From NCBI RefSeq assembly GCF_030705305.1, contig NZ_JAUZEE010000003.1, positions 62,001-126,000 of the forward strand: 64,000 bases of DNA, read 5' to 3'. Positions 18,216-26,291 of this stretch are shown one piece after another; the stretch's first letter is position 1, and every line of letters begins with the position of its first letter. Both the position numbers and the translations under genes were made by a program. The DNA comes from Leptothrix discophora (GTDB lineage: Bacteria > Pseudomonadota > Gammaproteobacteria > Burkholderiales > Burkholderiaceae_C). The notes under the pieces are model-generated. The model was given only the letters and a program-made list of their open reading frames with translations. It was not told the DNA's origin and made no database searches.

Positions 18216-18422
18216 ATGACACGCAACAAGACCTGGGCCGCCGCAGTGGGCCTGATGCTGGCCGGCGGAGCCTCGGCGCATGGCGGCCACGGCACCGAGA
18301 ACCCTGTGCACGACCTGGGCGCCGAGCTGCTGCGCACGCTGCAGGGCGAACCATCGCTGACGCTGTGGCTGGCGTCCGCCGCCGTCGTCGTCGGCCTGGC
18401 CCTGGCCAGGCTCAGCCGCTGA
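18216..18422 (+). CDS. Small exported/membrane protein of unknown function between hoxG and hoxZ
   Basis: 68 aa, not recognised. It has a strong ribosome-binding site (AAGGAGA) 5 nt before ATG 18216, a signal peptide with predicted cleavage ASA-HGGHG (21/22), a short mature part with three histidines in the first 11 residues (22, 25 and 32), an amphipathic stretch (LGAELLRTLQ), and one C-terminal membrane helix (about 49-65) ending in Arg-Leu-Ser-Arg. Spacing is 35 nt from hoxG and 17 nt to hoxZ, so it belongs to the operon and should be made in amounts close to the structural subunits. I know of no counterpart at this place in the Ralstonia hox or Rhodobacter hup operons. It could be an accessory subunit of the HoxKGZ complex or a periplasmic metal-handling peptide; both are guesses. 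Confidence 0.75.
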   Translation: MTRNKTWAAAVGLMLAGGASAHGGHGTENPVHDLGAELLRTLQGEPSLTLWLASAAVVVGLALARLSR

Positions 18423-18439
18423 GCCACCGGGGAGAACCC

Positions 18440-19174
18440 ATGAGCCCCACCACGCTCGAACGCCGCCTGGCCGATGCCACCGGCATCGACGACGCGGCCG
18501 TCGCCGCCGCGCCGTCGATCAAGTCGGTCTACGTCTATGAAGCGCCGGTGCGCATCTGGCACTGGGTCAACGCGCTGGCCATCACGGTGCTGGCCGTCAC
18601 CGGCTACGTCATCGGCGCACCGCTGCCGACGATGCCCGGCGAGGCCAGCGACCATTTCCTGATGGGCTACATCCGCTTCGCCCACTTCGCCTCCGGCTAC
18701 GTGCTGGCGGTCGGCCTGCTGGGCCGGATCTACTGGGCCTTCGTCGGCAACGCCCATGCCCGCGAGCTGTTCACGCTGCCGGTCCTCAGCCGGGCCTACT
18801 GGCGCGAGGTGCTGACCATGCTCCGGTGGTACGCCTTCCTGGTGCCGCAGCCCAACCAGTACGTCGGCCACAACCCGATGGCGCGGCTGGCGATGTTCTT
18901 CGGCTACTTCCTGGTCACGCTGTTCATGGTCTGCACCGGCTTCGCGCTGTACGGCGAAGGCGCGCAGGCCGGCTCCTGGCAGAGCCGCCTGTTCGGCTGG
19001 GTCATCCCGCTGATGGGCCAGAGCCAGGACGTTCACACCTGGCACCGCCTGGGCATGTGGTCGCTGGTGGTCTTCGTGATCCTGCATGTGTACGCGGCCA
19101 TCCGCGAGGACATCATGGGTCGGCAGAGCATCGTCAGCACGATGATCTCGGGTCACCGGACCTTCAGGAAATGA
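18440..19174 (+). CDS. hoxZ: Hydrogenase-anchoring cytochrome b subunit
   Basis: 244 aa. Di-heme b-type cytochrome that anchors HoxKG and passes electrons to the quinone pool. Four transmembrane helices are visible (about 37-60, 75-100, 150-171, 203-222). Histidines suitable as heme ligands are His41 (RIWHW), His82 (RFAHF), His202 (HTWHR) and His216 (ILHVY). The ~25-residue hydrophilic N-terminus (ERRLADATGIDD) is longer than in E. coli HyaC. A GGGGAGAA ribosome-binding site precedes ATG 18440. The stop overlaps the hoxM start in ATGA, so the two are translationally coupled. Confidence 0.95.
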   Translation: MSPTTLERRLADATGIDDAAVAAAPSIKSVYVYEAPVRIWHWVNALAITVLAVTGYVIGAPLPTMPGEASDHFLMGYIRFAHFASGYVLAVGLLGRIYWAFVGNAHARELFTLPVLSRAYWREVLTMLRWYAFLVPQPNQYVGHNPMARLAMFFGYFLVTLFMVCTGFALYGEGAQAGSWQSRLFGWVIPLMGQSQDVHTWHRLGMWSLVVFVILHVYAAIREDIMGRQSIVSTMISGHRTFRK

Positions 19175-19797
19175 CCGGCCGGACCACCACCGTGCTCGGC
19201 ATCGGCAACGTCCTGTGGGCCGACGAAGGCTTTGGCGTGCGCTGCGTCGAATCCCTCCAGCAGCGCTGGGACTTCGCGCCCGAGGTCGGGCTGATCGACG
19301 GCGGCACCCAGGGCCTCTACCTGATCCAGCATGTCCAGTCGGCCCGCCAGCTGCTGATCTTCGACGCGATCGACTACGGCCTGCCGCCCGGCACGCTGAA
19401 GGTGGTCGACGACGACGAGGTGCCGCGCTTCCTGGGTGCCCGGAAGATGAGCCTGCACCAGACCGGCTTCCAGGAGGTGCTGATGCTGGCGCAGCTGACC
19501 GGCCACTACCCGCAGCGCATCCGCCTGATCGGCTGCCAGCCGGAGGAACTCGAGGACTACGGCGGCAGCCTGCGCCCGGTCGTGCGCGCCGCGATGGCTC
19601 CGGCGCTCGAACTCGGCCTGCAGACCCTGCGCGACTGGGGCCATGTCGCGCTCGCCCGGGCAACACCACTGGCCGAAGACGACGCCGTGACGGTGCCGAC
19701 GCTGGCGCTCGGTGCCTACGAGGCCGGCCGGCCGCCGGCCGAACAGGCCTGCCGGGTCGGCGACGAGCGTTTCCTGGCCCGTGCGCCGACCCGCTGA
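19171..19797 (+). CDS. hoxM: HoxM/HupD-type hydrogenase maturation endopeptidase
   Basis: 208 aa. Cuts the C-terminal 15 residues from HoxG once nickel is inserted. The nickel-recognising triad is Glu19 (WADEGFG), Asp65 (IFDAIDYG) and His96 (SLHQTGF), in the same spacing as Glu16, Asp62 and His93 of HybD. The N-terminus VLGIGNVLWADEG is the family signature. Its C-terminal ~35 residues exceed HybD in length. It starts within the hoxZ stop (ATGA overlap). Confidence 0.95.
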   Translation: MTGRTTTVLGIGNVLWADEGFGVRCVESLQQRWDFAPEVGLIDGGTQGLYLIQHVQSARQLLIFDAIDYGLPPGTLKVVDDDEVPRFLGARKMSLHQTGFQEVLMLAQLTGHYPQRIRLIGCQPEELEDYGGSLRPVVRAAMAPALELGLQTLRDWGHVALARATPLAEDDAVTVPTLALGAYEAGRPPAEQACRVGDERFLARAPTR

Positions 19798-19808
19798 AGG
19801 ACCTTGTC

Positions 19809-20129
19809 ATGTGCATCGGACTGCCCCTGCAGGTGCTGGCCACGCGGCCGGGCCTTGCCCAGGTCGCCGGCAGCGGCGCGCGCGCCACGCCGCGCGAGGT
19901 CGGCACGCTGCTGATCGACCCGCCGAAGCCGGGCGACTGGCTGCTGGTCTTCCTCGACCAGGCCCGCGAGGCCATCAGCGCCGAACGGGCGGCGGAGGTC
20001 GGTGCGCTGCTGGACCAGCTCGACGCGCTGATGCAGGGCCGGTCGACCGACGGCTGGGCCGACTTCGAGATGCCGTCCACCCTCGATACCCACGCGCTGG
20101 CCGCCCTCACCGGTCAGTCACCTGCCTGA
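19809..20129 (+). CDS. hoxL: HypC-family chaperone specific to the MBH operon
   Basis: 106 aa. HypC/HupF paralogue with the essential N-terminal Cys2 (MCIGLPLQVL) that holds the Fe(CN)2CO unit or the large-subunit precursor. Longer than HypC (about 80 aa) by an acidic C-terminal tail. A second HypC lies in the hyp part of the same locus; in Ralstonia HoxL is required specifically for the MBH, mostly under oxygen. Confidence 0.92.
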   Translation: MCIGLPLQVLATRPGLAQVAGSGARATPREVGTLLIDPPKPGDWLLVFLDQAREAISAERAAEVGALLDQLDALMQGRSTDGWADFEMPSTLDTHALAALTGQSPA

Positions 20130-20150
20130 ACTGCCAGCCCGAAAGCCACC

Positions 20151-20633
20151 ATGCGCACCGACATCCTTGAGGCACCGCCGACCGCCGATCCCGCCGAAGG
20201 CAGCGCGCCGCTGGTCACCCGGCTGGTGACGCAGCACGGCGCCGTCTGGGCCAGTGCCGCGACGCTCGATGCCGTGCTGGCCCGGCCGGGCGACCAGGTG
20301 CTGTTCTTCCACGGCGACCCGGTGCGCTTTCCCGAGGTGCTGGATGTCGCCGTCGTGCTGCCCGAGCTGCAGCGCGCCGCGCCGCGCGCCTTCGGCATCG
20401 CCGTCGTCACCCGGGCCGACGAGGACGGCATCGCCCGCCGCTACGGCAGCACGCGCTGGCCGGCGCTGGTCTTCCTGCGCGACGGCCAGTACGTCGGCGT
20501 GCTCGCCGGCATGCACGACTGGACCGACTACCTGGTCCAGGTGGCTCATCTGCTGAGCCAGCCGACCCGGCGCGTGCCGGGTGTCGGCATCCCGCTGGTC
20601 GCCGCCGATGGCGGCAGCGCGGGCTGCCATTGA
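20151..20633 (+). CDS. hoxO: HoxO/HyaE-type small-subunit chaperone
   Basis: 160 aa. HupG/HyaE family with a thioredoxin-like fold lacking the CXXC motif (YGSTRWPALVFLRDGQYVGV is the recognisable region, about 97-116). In related systems it binds the HoxK precursor with its Tat signal until the iron-sulfur clusters are in place. It ends 15 nt before hoxQ, its functional partner. Confidence 0.9.
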   Translation: MRTDILEAPPTADPAEGSAPLVTRLVTQHGAVWASAATLDAVLARPGDQVLFFHGDPVRFPEVLDVAVVLPELQRAAPRAFGIAVVTRADEDGIARRYGSTRWPALVFLRDGQYVGVLAGMHDWTDYLVQVAHLLSQPTRRVPGVGIPLVAADGGSAGCH

Positions 20634-20648
20634 TCCGAGGAACCTGCC

Positions 20649-21575
20649 ATGACAACGCCGCTGAAAGAGCCGATGAACCCACGCCCCTTCCCGATCCCGG
20701 TGGTCGCCGAGGTCCTGCCCATCGGCCCCGGCAGCCAGATCGACGACGAGGACGGCACGCTGGACTACCTCGTGATGCCACAGGGCATGAGCACCTGGTC
20801 GCCGCCGCGCCTGCCCGAGCCGGAAGACCTGGCCGGCCACGACGGCGCGATCCGCGTGCTCGATGCGGTGCTGGACGCTGCCCGCGCCGCGGTCGCCGGT
20901 GCGGTGGTCGAGCCGGTCATGCTGCAGGGCCTGAACGCGGCCGACCTGGCCCTGCTCAACCAGGTGCTGGGCGAGGGCGAGGTCAGCGCCCAGGTGCTGC
21001 CCGACCCGGACCTGCCGGACGCGCCGGTGGCGCAGATCCAGGAATCGGTCTACCCCGGCGTCTGGCGCGTCATCGGCCGTGACGCGGCCGGCCAGCCCTT
21101 CGACCAGGTCGAGGTCGGCGACGTGCCCCAGGTGCTGCGCGAGGCCGCCTGGACCGACGGCCTGCGTCCCGCGCCGGTCGAGCTGGCCGCCCCGCCCGGC
21201 GTGGTCAACGCACCGGCCCTGCGGGTCGAGCTGGACGAGCAGCGCCTGCGCCGCGCCGGCCTCGCGGCCGATGAACCGCCGCATGTCGTCAACCTCACGC
21301 TGCTGCCCGTCACGCCCGAGGACATCGGCTGGCTGGACCACCACCTCGGCACCGGCCGGGTCGTGATCCTGTCGCGCGGCTACGGCAACTGCCGCATCAC
21401 CAACTGCCTGGCGGCCGGCACCTGGCGGCTCGTCTACTACAACTCGCAGGACCAGGTGATCCTCAACACCGTCGAGATCGGCCGCCTGCCGGAGGTCGCC
21501 TGCGCCGCGCCGGAAGACCTGCACGACAGCGTCGAGCGGCTGGCCGACGTGCTGCACTGGGTGAGGCAGTCGTGA
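20649..21575 (+). CDS. hoxQ: HoxQ/HyaF-type hydrogenase expression/formation protein
   Basis: 308 aa. HupH/HyaF family; forms a complex with HoxO and the HoxK precursor during cluster assembly and controls its export. Conserved features are the C-terminal VILSRGYGNCRITNC motif and the following NTWRLVYYN-like segment (here GTWRLVYYN). Starts at ATG 20649; a second ATG eight codons later is possible. Its stop overlaps the GTG start of hoxR. Confidence 0.92.
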   Translation: MTTPLKEPMNPRPFPIPVVAEVLPIGPGSQIDDEDGTLDYLVMPQGMSTWSPPRLPEPEDLAGHDGAIRVLDAVLDAARAAVAGAVVEPVMLQGLNAADLALLNQVLGEGEVSAQVLPDPDLPDAPVAQIQESVYPGVWRVIGRDAAGQPFDQVEVGDVPQVLREAAWTDGLRPAPVELAAPPGVVNAPALRVELDEQRLRRAGLAADEPPHVVNLTLLPVTPEDIGWLDHHLGTGRVVILSRGYGNCRITNCLAAGTWRLVYYNSQDQVILNTVEIGRLPEVACAAPEDLHDSVERLADVLHWVRQS

Positions 21576-21838
21576 GCGCCCTGGGCACACCGGACCGCAT
21601 GGCCGCGTCGCAAGCGGCCGCCGACGCCGCCCGCTTCGAGGGCAGCTACCTCGGCGATGCCGCCCGCCTACCGGCCGAGGCCCGGCTCGAATGCAAGATC
21701 TGCTGGTGGGTCTACGACCCGGCGCTGGGCGACGCGGTCTGGCAGGTCGCGCCGGGTACCGCCTTCGCCGCCCTGCCCTCGCACTGGCGCTGCCCGACCT
21801 GCGACGGCGCGGCCGACCAGTTCATGGTCCTCACATGA
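21572..21838 (+). CDS. hoxR: Rubredoxin HoxR
   Basis: 88 aa. One-iron rubredoxin with CKICWWVYDP and CPTCDGAADQF supplying the four Cys ligands. An N-terminal extension of about 35 residues separates HupI/HoxR proteins from plain rubredoxins of about 54 aa. In Ralstonia HoxR is needed for correct MBH formation at high oxygen, consistent with the O2-tolerant HoxK here. GTG 21572 overlaps the hoxQ stop (GTGA); ATG 21599 is an alternative. The stop overlaps hoxT in ATGA. Confidence 0.92.
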   Translation: MSALGTPDRMAASQAAADAARFEGSYLGDAARLPAEARLECKICWWVYDPALGDAVWQVAPGTAFAALPSHWRCPTCDGAADQFMVLT

Positions 21839-22347
21839 AGCCGGACCGCCACACCGAACGGGTCGAGCTGCTGCAGGCACGCTTCCGTGCCATCGCGGCC
21901 GGGCCGATGCGCGACCTGCCGATCAGCCACCCCGGCCTGCCGGTCGAGGCGATCGGGTTCGCGCCCGACGACCTCGATCCGGCCTGGGCGATGGGCGTGC
22001 TGCTGACGCCGTGGTGCCTGAACCTTGTGCGCCTGCCGCTGGATCCGGCCGCCGCGACGCTGCCGGTCGGTCACCCTGCCAGCCGTCGCGTCAGCCACGA
22101 CGAGGCCGAAGGCGAGCTGGCCTTCATCGGCGCGCACGACGACAACCTGGGCGGCTACGAGACCTGCTCGCTGTTCTCGCCGATGCAGGCCTTTGCCGAT
22201 GCCGACACGGCCCGCGCCACCGCCCGCGAGGTGCTGGCGCAGCTGCGCCGGCCGGTGTCGACGACCCGGCCCGTGAAGTCGAGCCCGGACGAAGGACCCG
22301 CCGCACCGGGTCGCCGCGGCTTCCTCTTCGGCCTGCGCGGGACCTGA
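21835..22347 (+). CDS. hoxT: HoxT/HybE-family hydrogenase assembly chaperone
   Basis: 170 aa. HybE/HupJ family, recognised by PISHPGLPVEAIGF, the segment around LTPWCLNLVRLP and the motif YETCSLFSPMQAF. Related proteins help small-subunit maturation under oxygen. The last ~25 residues (from about 145) are low-complexity and end in RRGFLFGLRGT, a tail often seen in the family. ATGA overlap with hoxR and a 4-nt gap to hoxV. Confidence 0.88.
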   Translation: MKPDRHTERVELLQARFRAIAAGPMRDLPISHPGLPVEAIGFAPDDLDPAWAMGVLLTPWCLNLVRLPLDPAAATLPVGHPASRRVSHDEAEGELAFIGAHDDNLGGYETCSLFSPMQAFADADTARATAREVLAQLRRPVSTTRPVKSSPDEGPAAPGRRGFLFGLRGT

Positions 22348-22351
22348 GGCG

Positions 22352-23488
22352 ATGCACGCTGGCAGCCCGCTCCTCGGAACGCTGCGCCTGCGGCCCGGCG
22401 TCGCCCTGCCCGACGGCATCCGTGGCGGACGGCCGGATCTGGCCGGCGTGCTGCTGCGCGGACAGACCTCCGAGGTCGCGGTCGAACGCGTGGCGCTGCT
22501 GCACACGCTGTGCGCGATGGCGCACCGGCTGGTGGCGCAACGGGCCGTGGCCGTGGCCATCACCGGCGTGGACCAACCCCTGGCGTCCGGACAACTGGCC
22601 GCGCTGGCCGCCGACATCGCCCGCGAGCACGCCCGCCGCATCGGCCACGACTGGCCGCTGGCCTGGGGCCAGCCGTCGCAGGCGCCGGCGCTGTCGCGGC
22701 TGCCGCGCCAGGCCGACGCGGCGGCGCTGGGCGACTGGCTGGCGCGCGAGTGGCTGGGCGTCACGCCCGCGCAGTGGCTGCGGCAGGCCAGCGATGCGGA
22801 CGGCGAGATCGGCCTCGATCGCGCAATCGCCGCCCTGCAGCGCAGCGCGCAGGCCCGCCCGGACGGCATCGCGGCCACGCTGGCGCAGGCGCTGCACCTC
22901 AGCCGGGCGTTGCCTTTCGAGCCCGGTCCAGCGGTCGAGCCGCTGCGTCCTGAGCAGCCCGACCAGGCCCGCGCGCTCGGCCAGGCGATGGCCGAGGCGG
23001 GCTACACCCGGGCCCCGCACTGGCGCGGCGGCGTGCCCGACACCGGGCCGTGGAACCGGCTGGCACGGTCCGCCACGCCGAAGCCGGCCGGCCTGCCCCA
23101 GCGCCTGCTGGCGCGCTGGACCGAGCTGTTGAGCCTGGCCTTGCCGGCCGGCGGCTGGCGGCCGGCCCACGGTGCGGTCGCGCTCGGGCCGCATCAGGCG
23201 CTGGCCTGGGTCGAGACGGCACGCGGCCTGCTGGCTCATCGGGTGAGCCTGGATCGCCCCGGTGCCGACGCCGTGATGGCCGACTGGCAGGTCCTGGCCC
23301 CGACCGAATGGAACTTCCACCCGCGAGGCACCCTGGCCCGGGCGCTGGCTGCCCTGCCGGCCGACACGGCCTCGAACGCCGAGGTGGCCCGTGGCATGGC
23401 CTGCGCCTACGATCCCTGCATGGCCTGCGAGATCGAGACCCTTGTGACGAAGCGCATCGGCGATGCGGCACGCCCATGCATGAGCTGA
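22352..23488 (+). CDS. hoxV: HoxV/HupK, large-subunit-like assembly scaffold
   Basis: 378 aa. A degenerate relative of the hydrogenase large subunit thought to carry the Fe(CN)2CO unit to HoxG. It has lost the N-terminal RxCGxC pair but keeps the C-terminal DPCMACEIE (about 357-365) and the preceding [12 protein letters not shown] block equivalent to the large-subunit APTTWN segment. It overlaps hypA by 13 nt, linking the hox structural and hyp parts in one transcript. Confidence 0.9.
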   Translation: MHAGSPLLGTLRLRPGVALPDGIRGGRPDLAGVLLRGQTSEVAVERVALLHTLCAMAHRLVAQRAVAVAITGVDQPLASGQLAALAADIAREHARRIGHDWPLAWGQPSQAPALSRLPRQADAAALGDWLAREWLGVTPAQWLRQASDADGEIGLDRAIAALQRSAQARPDGIAATLAQALHLSRALPFEPGPAVEPLRPEQPDQARALGQAMAEAGYTRAPHWRGGVPDTGPWNRLARSATPKPAGLPQRLLARWTELLSLALPAGGWRPAHGAVALGPHQALAWVETARGLLAHRVSLDRPGADAVMADWQVLAPTEWNFHPRGTLARALAALPADTASNAEVARGMACAYDPCMACEIETLVTKRIGDAARPCMS

Positions 23489-23817
23489 GCCTGGCAGGCG
23501 GCATCCTGCGGCTGGTCGAGCAGACCGCCGAGCGCGACCCCTTCGAGCGGGTCCGCGTGCTGCGCCTGAGCGTGCCGGCGCTGGCCGGCGTGGAGGTCCG
23601 TGCGCTGCGTTTCGCGCTCGAATCCATCGCACCCGGCACGCTGATCGAGGGCGCGACCATCGACATCGACGAGCCGCCCGGCCAGGCCTGGTGCCTGGGC
23701 TGCTCGACCTCGGTGACGCTGCAACGGCGTGTCGATCCCTGCCCGCATTGCGGCGGCCATCGGCTGCACGTCACCGGCGGCACCGAGCTGAAGCTGGTCG
23801 ACCTGCAGGTCGACTGA
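23476..23817 (+). CDS. hypA: Nickel metallochaperone HypA
   Basis: 113 aa. Delivers nickel with HypB. The N-terminal MHEL contains the His2 nickel ligand; the zinc site is CLGC (73-76 region) and CPHC. Length is canonical. The ATG lies within the end of hoxV. Confidence 0.96.
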   Translation: MHELSLAGGILRLVEQTAERDPFERVRVLRLSVPALAGVEVRALRFALESIAPGTLIEGATIDIDEPPGQAWCLGCSTSVTLQRRVDPCPHCGGHRLHVTGGTELKLVDLQVD

Positions 23818-23867
23818 GCAGCCCACCCCCCGGAACACCGAACCGAGAACAACAGGAGTCCCTCACC

Positions 23868-24830
23868 ATGTGTGTCGTCTGTGGCTGCGCCGGCCTGACC
23901 CGCGGCGAACAACCGGCTGTCGCCGCCAATGGCGACCTGCACTTCGGTGCCGGCGCGGCGCGGGTGTCCGTGCCCGGCATGAGCATGAGCCGCACCATTG
24001 CGCTCGAAGTCGACGTGCTGGGCGAGAACCAGCGCCAGGCCAACGCCAACCGGGCCCACTTCGCGGCCCACGGCGTGCGGGCGCTGAACCTGGTCTCCAG
24101 CCCCGGATCGGGCAAGACCACGCTGCTGTGCGCGACCATCGCCGCGCTCCGGCAGCGCGCGCCGCAACGCACCCTCGCCGTCATCGAGGGCGACCAGCAG
24201 ACCGCCCACGACGCCGACCGCATCCGCGCCACCGGCGTGCCGGCCATCCAGGTCAACACCGGCAAGGGCTGCCACCTGGATGCGCCGATGGTGTCGGCCG
24301 CGTTCGCGCGGCTGCATGGGCATGAACACCACCAGCATCCTCACGACCACGTCCATGCCCCTGCGGACCAGGCCGGCTCGCTGCTCTTCATCGAGAACGT
24401 CGGCAACCTCGTCTGCCCGGCGATGTGGGACCTCGGCGAGGCCGCGAAGGTCGCGATCCTGTCGGTCACCGAAGGCGAGGACAAGCCGCTGAAGTACCCC
24501 GACCTGTTCGCCGCCGCCTCGCTGATGGTCATCAACAAGGTCGACCTGCTGCCGCACCTGGACTTCGACGTCGCCGCCTGCATCGCGGCTGCGCGGCAGG
24601 TCAACCCGGCCATCGAGGTGCTGCTGGTCTCGGCGACGACCGGCCAGGGCCTGGACGCCTGGCTGGACTGGCTGCTGGACGAGGATGTCGACAGCGCCGC
24701 GCCGACCCCTTCGATGCACCCTGCAACGGCCACGCCGCCCCACCCGCGCAGCGACAGCCCGACCGCGCGGCTGGCGCGCATCGCCGTGCTGGAAGCCGAA
24801 CTCGCCGCGCTGCGCGCCGGACTGGCCTGA
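23868..24830 (+). CDS. hypB: Hydrogenase nickel-insertion GTPase HypB
   Basis: 320 aa. SIMIBI-class GTPase. The N-terminal metal motif CVVCGC (Cys2, 5, 7), P-loop SSPGSGKTT (77-85), dimer metal site Cys135-His136 (GKGCHL) with Cys183 (NLVCPAMW), and the guanine-specificity NKVD (223-226) are all present. The His-rich stretch, eight His between residues 150 and 163, is not in the N-terminal region between CXXCXC and the G domain as in most HypB proteins but lies inside the G domain just before [10 protein letters not shown] Pro-rich linker and a C-terminal coiled-coil-like helix ([19 protein letters not shown]) extend the protein by some 50 residues. CAGGAG ribosome-binding site before ATG 23868. 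Confidence 0.95.
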   Translation: MCVVCGCAGLTRGEQPAVAANGDLHFGAGAARVSVPGMSMSRTIALEVDVLGENQRQANANRAHFAAHGVRALNLVSSPGSGKTTLLCATIAALRQRAPQRTLAVIEGDQQTAHDADRIRATGVPAIQVNTGKGCHLDAPMVSAAFARLHGHEHHQHPHDHVHAPADQAGSLLFIENVGNLVCPAMWDLGEAAKVAILSVTEGEDKPLKYPDLFAAASLMVINKVDLLPHLDFDVAACIAAARQVNPAIEVLLVSATTGQGLDAWLDWLLDEDVDSAAPTPSMHPATATPPHPRSDSPTARLARIAVLEAELAALRAGLA

Positions 24831-24831
24831 C

Positions 24832-26055
24832 ATGCCACGCGTGCTCGCCACCGGCGCCTACCTGAAGAACGCCGCCGGCCTGTGGCTGGACGGCGCCTGG
24901 CTGCCCTCGCCCGACCATGGCGACCTCGTTACGCCGCAGGCCTGCCGGGCGCTGGAAGACTCGCTGGAGCGGCTGCTGGCGCGTGCCGGGCACCACCTGG
25001 ACGGCCTGGCGCATGACCTGCACCCGGACTTCCACAGCACCCGCCTGGCCCAGGCCCTGGCCGAACGGCTTGGCCTGCCGGCGCTGAGCGTGCAGCACCA
25101 CCTGGCCCATGTCGGCGTGGTGCTGGCCGAACAGGCCCTGGCCGGCACGCCGGTCGAAGGTCCGGTGATCGGCATCGTGCTGGACGGCTACGGCCGCGGT
25201 GCCGACGGCGGGGCCTGGGGCGGCGAGCTGCTGTGGGTCGACGGCCCGCACTGGCTGCGGGTCGGCCACCTGGCCCACCTGGCACTGCCCGGGGGCGATC
25301 GCGCCGCGCGCGAGCCCTGGCGCATGGCCAGCGCGGCGCTGCATGCGCTGGGCCGGGCCGACGAGATCACCCGCCGCCATGCCGGCGCGGTCGGCATCGA
25401 GCGGGCCCACGGCCTGCGCGCCATGCTCGAGCGCGGCCTGAACTGCCCGCCCACCTCCAGCGCCGGCCGCTGGTTCGACGCCGCCGCCGCCGCGCTGGGC
25501 CTGTGCTGGCAGCAGCAGCACGAGGCCGAGGCCGCGCAGGCACTGGAGGCGCTCGCCACCCAGCACGACGACGATGGCCGCCTGACCGGCTTCGAGCCCG
25601 ACCCGCGCCTCGCCCCGGCCACGCTGCGCGACGGCCGCATCGACCTCGGCCCCGTCGTGGCCGAGCTGTTCGACGCCTGGAGCGATGCCACCCAGGCGCC
25701 CCAGCGGGCCCGCCTGGCACACCACTTCCACCTCGCGATGGCCGACGGCCTGGCCCAGGCCGCCGCACGCGCCGCCGCCCAGGACGGCTGCGACACCGTC
25801 GTGCTGGCCGGCGGTTGCCTGTTCAACCGGCTGCTGTCGCAGGCCCTGCACGCCCGCCTCTCGCTGCTTGGCCTGCGGGTGCTGCGCCCGGTCGCCCACA
25901 GCTGCGGCGACGCGGCGCTGGCGCTCGGCCAGGCCTGGATCGCCCGCCAGCGCCTGGCTGCCGGCATGACCCAGGGCCATGCCGCCACGCCATCCCTGCC
26001 CGTGCGGTCCGCCCGGCCGTCGCCTCGTTTCCCGGAGCCCCAGCCATGTGCCTAG
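24832..26055 (+). CDS. hypF: Short HypF (Kae1-like carbamoyltransferase domain only)
   Basis: 407 aa, against about 750 for full HypF. HypF makes the CN ligands by carbamoylating HypE. Only the C-terminal Kae1/HypF-C part is here, starting YLKNAAGLWLDGAWL, with HDLHPDFHSTR, VQHHLAHVGVVLAE, GIVLDGYGRGADGGAWGGE and VLAGGCLFNRLLS intact. Missing are the acylphosphatase domain, the zinc-finger region and the YrdC-like carbamoyl-adenylate domain. Ralstonia hypF1 in the equivalent position is a comparable shortened form. Whether it works alone, or with a second full HypF elsewhere in the genome, is open. ATG 24832 follows the hypB stop by 1 nt; the stop overlaps hypC by 10 nt. Confidence 0.9.
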   Translation: MPRVLATGAYLKNAAGLWLDGAWLPSPDHGDLVTPQACRALEDSLERLLARAGHHLDGLAHDLHPDFHSTRLAQALAERLGLPALSVQHHLAHVGVVLAEQALAGTPVEGPVIGIVLDGYGRGADGGAWGGELLWVDGPHWLRVGHLAHLALPGGDRAAREPWRMASAALHALGRADEITRRHAGAVGIERAHGLRAMLERGLNCPPTSSAGRWFDAAAAALGLCWQQQHEAEAAQALEALATQHDDDGRLTGFEPDPRLAPATLRDGRIDLGPVVAELFDAWSDATQAPQRARLAHHFHLAMADGLAQAAARAAAQDGCDTVVLAGGCLFNRLLSQALHARLSLLGLRVLRPVAHSCGDAALALGQAWIARQRLAAGMTQGHAATPSLPVRSARPSPRFPEPQPCA

Positions 26056-26291
26056 CCCTGCCCGCGCGCGTCGTCGCGCTGCTGCCCGACCAGCAGGCCC
26101 TGGTCGAACTCGGCGGGGTGCGCAAGCCCGTCGACATCGCCCTGGTGCCCGAGGCCCGGGTCGGCGACCACGTGGTCGTCCACGTCGGCCACGCGATCGG
26201 CCTGATTGACCCGGAAGAAGCCGCGCGCACGCTGGCGCTGTTCGCCGAGCTGGACGCCCTCGGCCAGGACACCGCCGGAGACCGGCCATGA
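26046..26291 (+). CDS. hypC: Hydrogenase maturation chaperone HypC
   Basis: 81 aa. Starts MCLALPARVV with the essential Cys2 and has the conserved VGDHVVVHVGHAIGLIDPEEA (about 39-59). Carries the Fe(CN)2CO precursor between HypD and the large subunit. Overlaps hypF by 10 nt and hypD by 4 nt (ATGA). Confidence 0.96.
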   Translation: MCLALPARVVALLPDQQALVELGGVRKPVDIALVPEARVGDHVVVHVGHAIGLIDPEEAARTLALFAELDALGQDTAGDRP

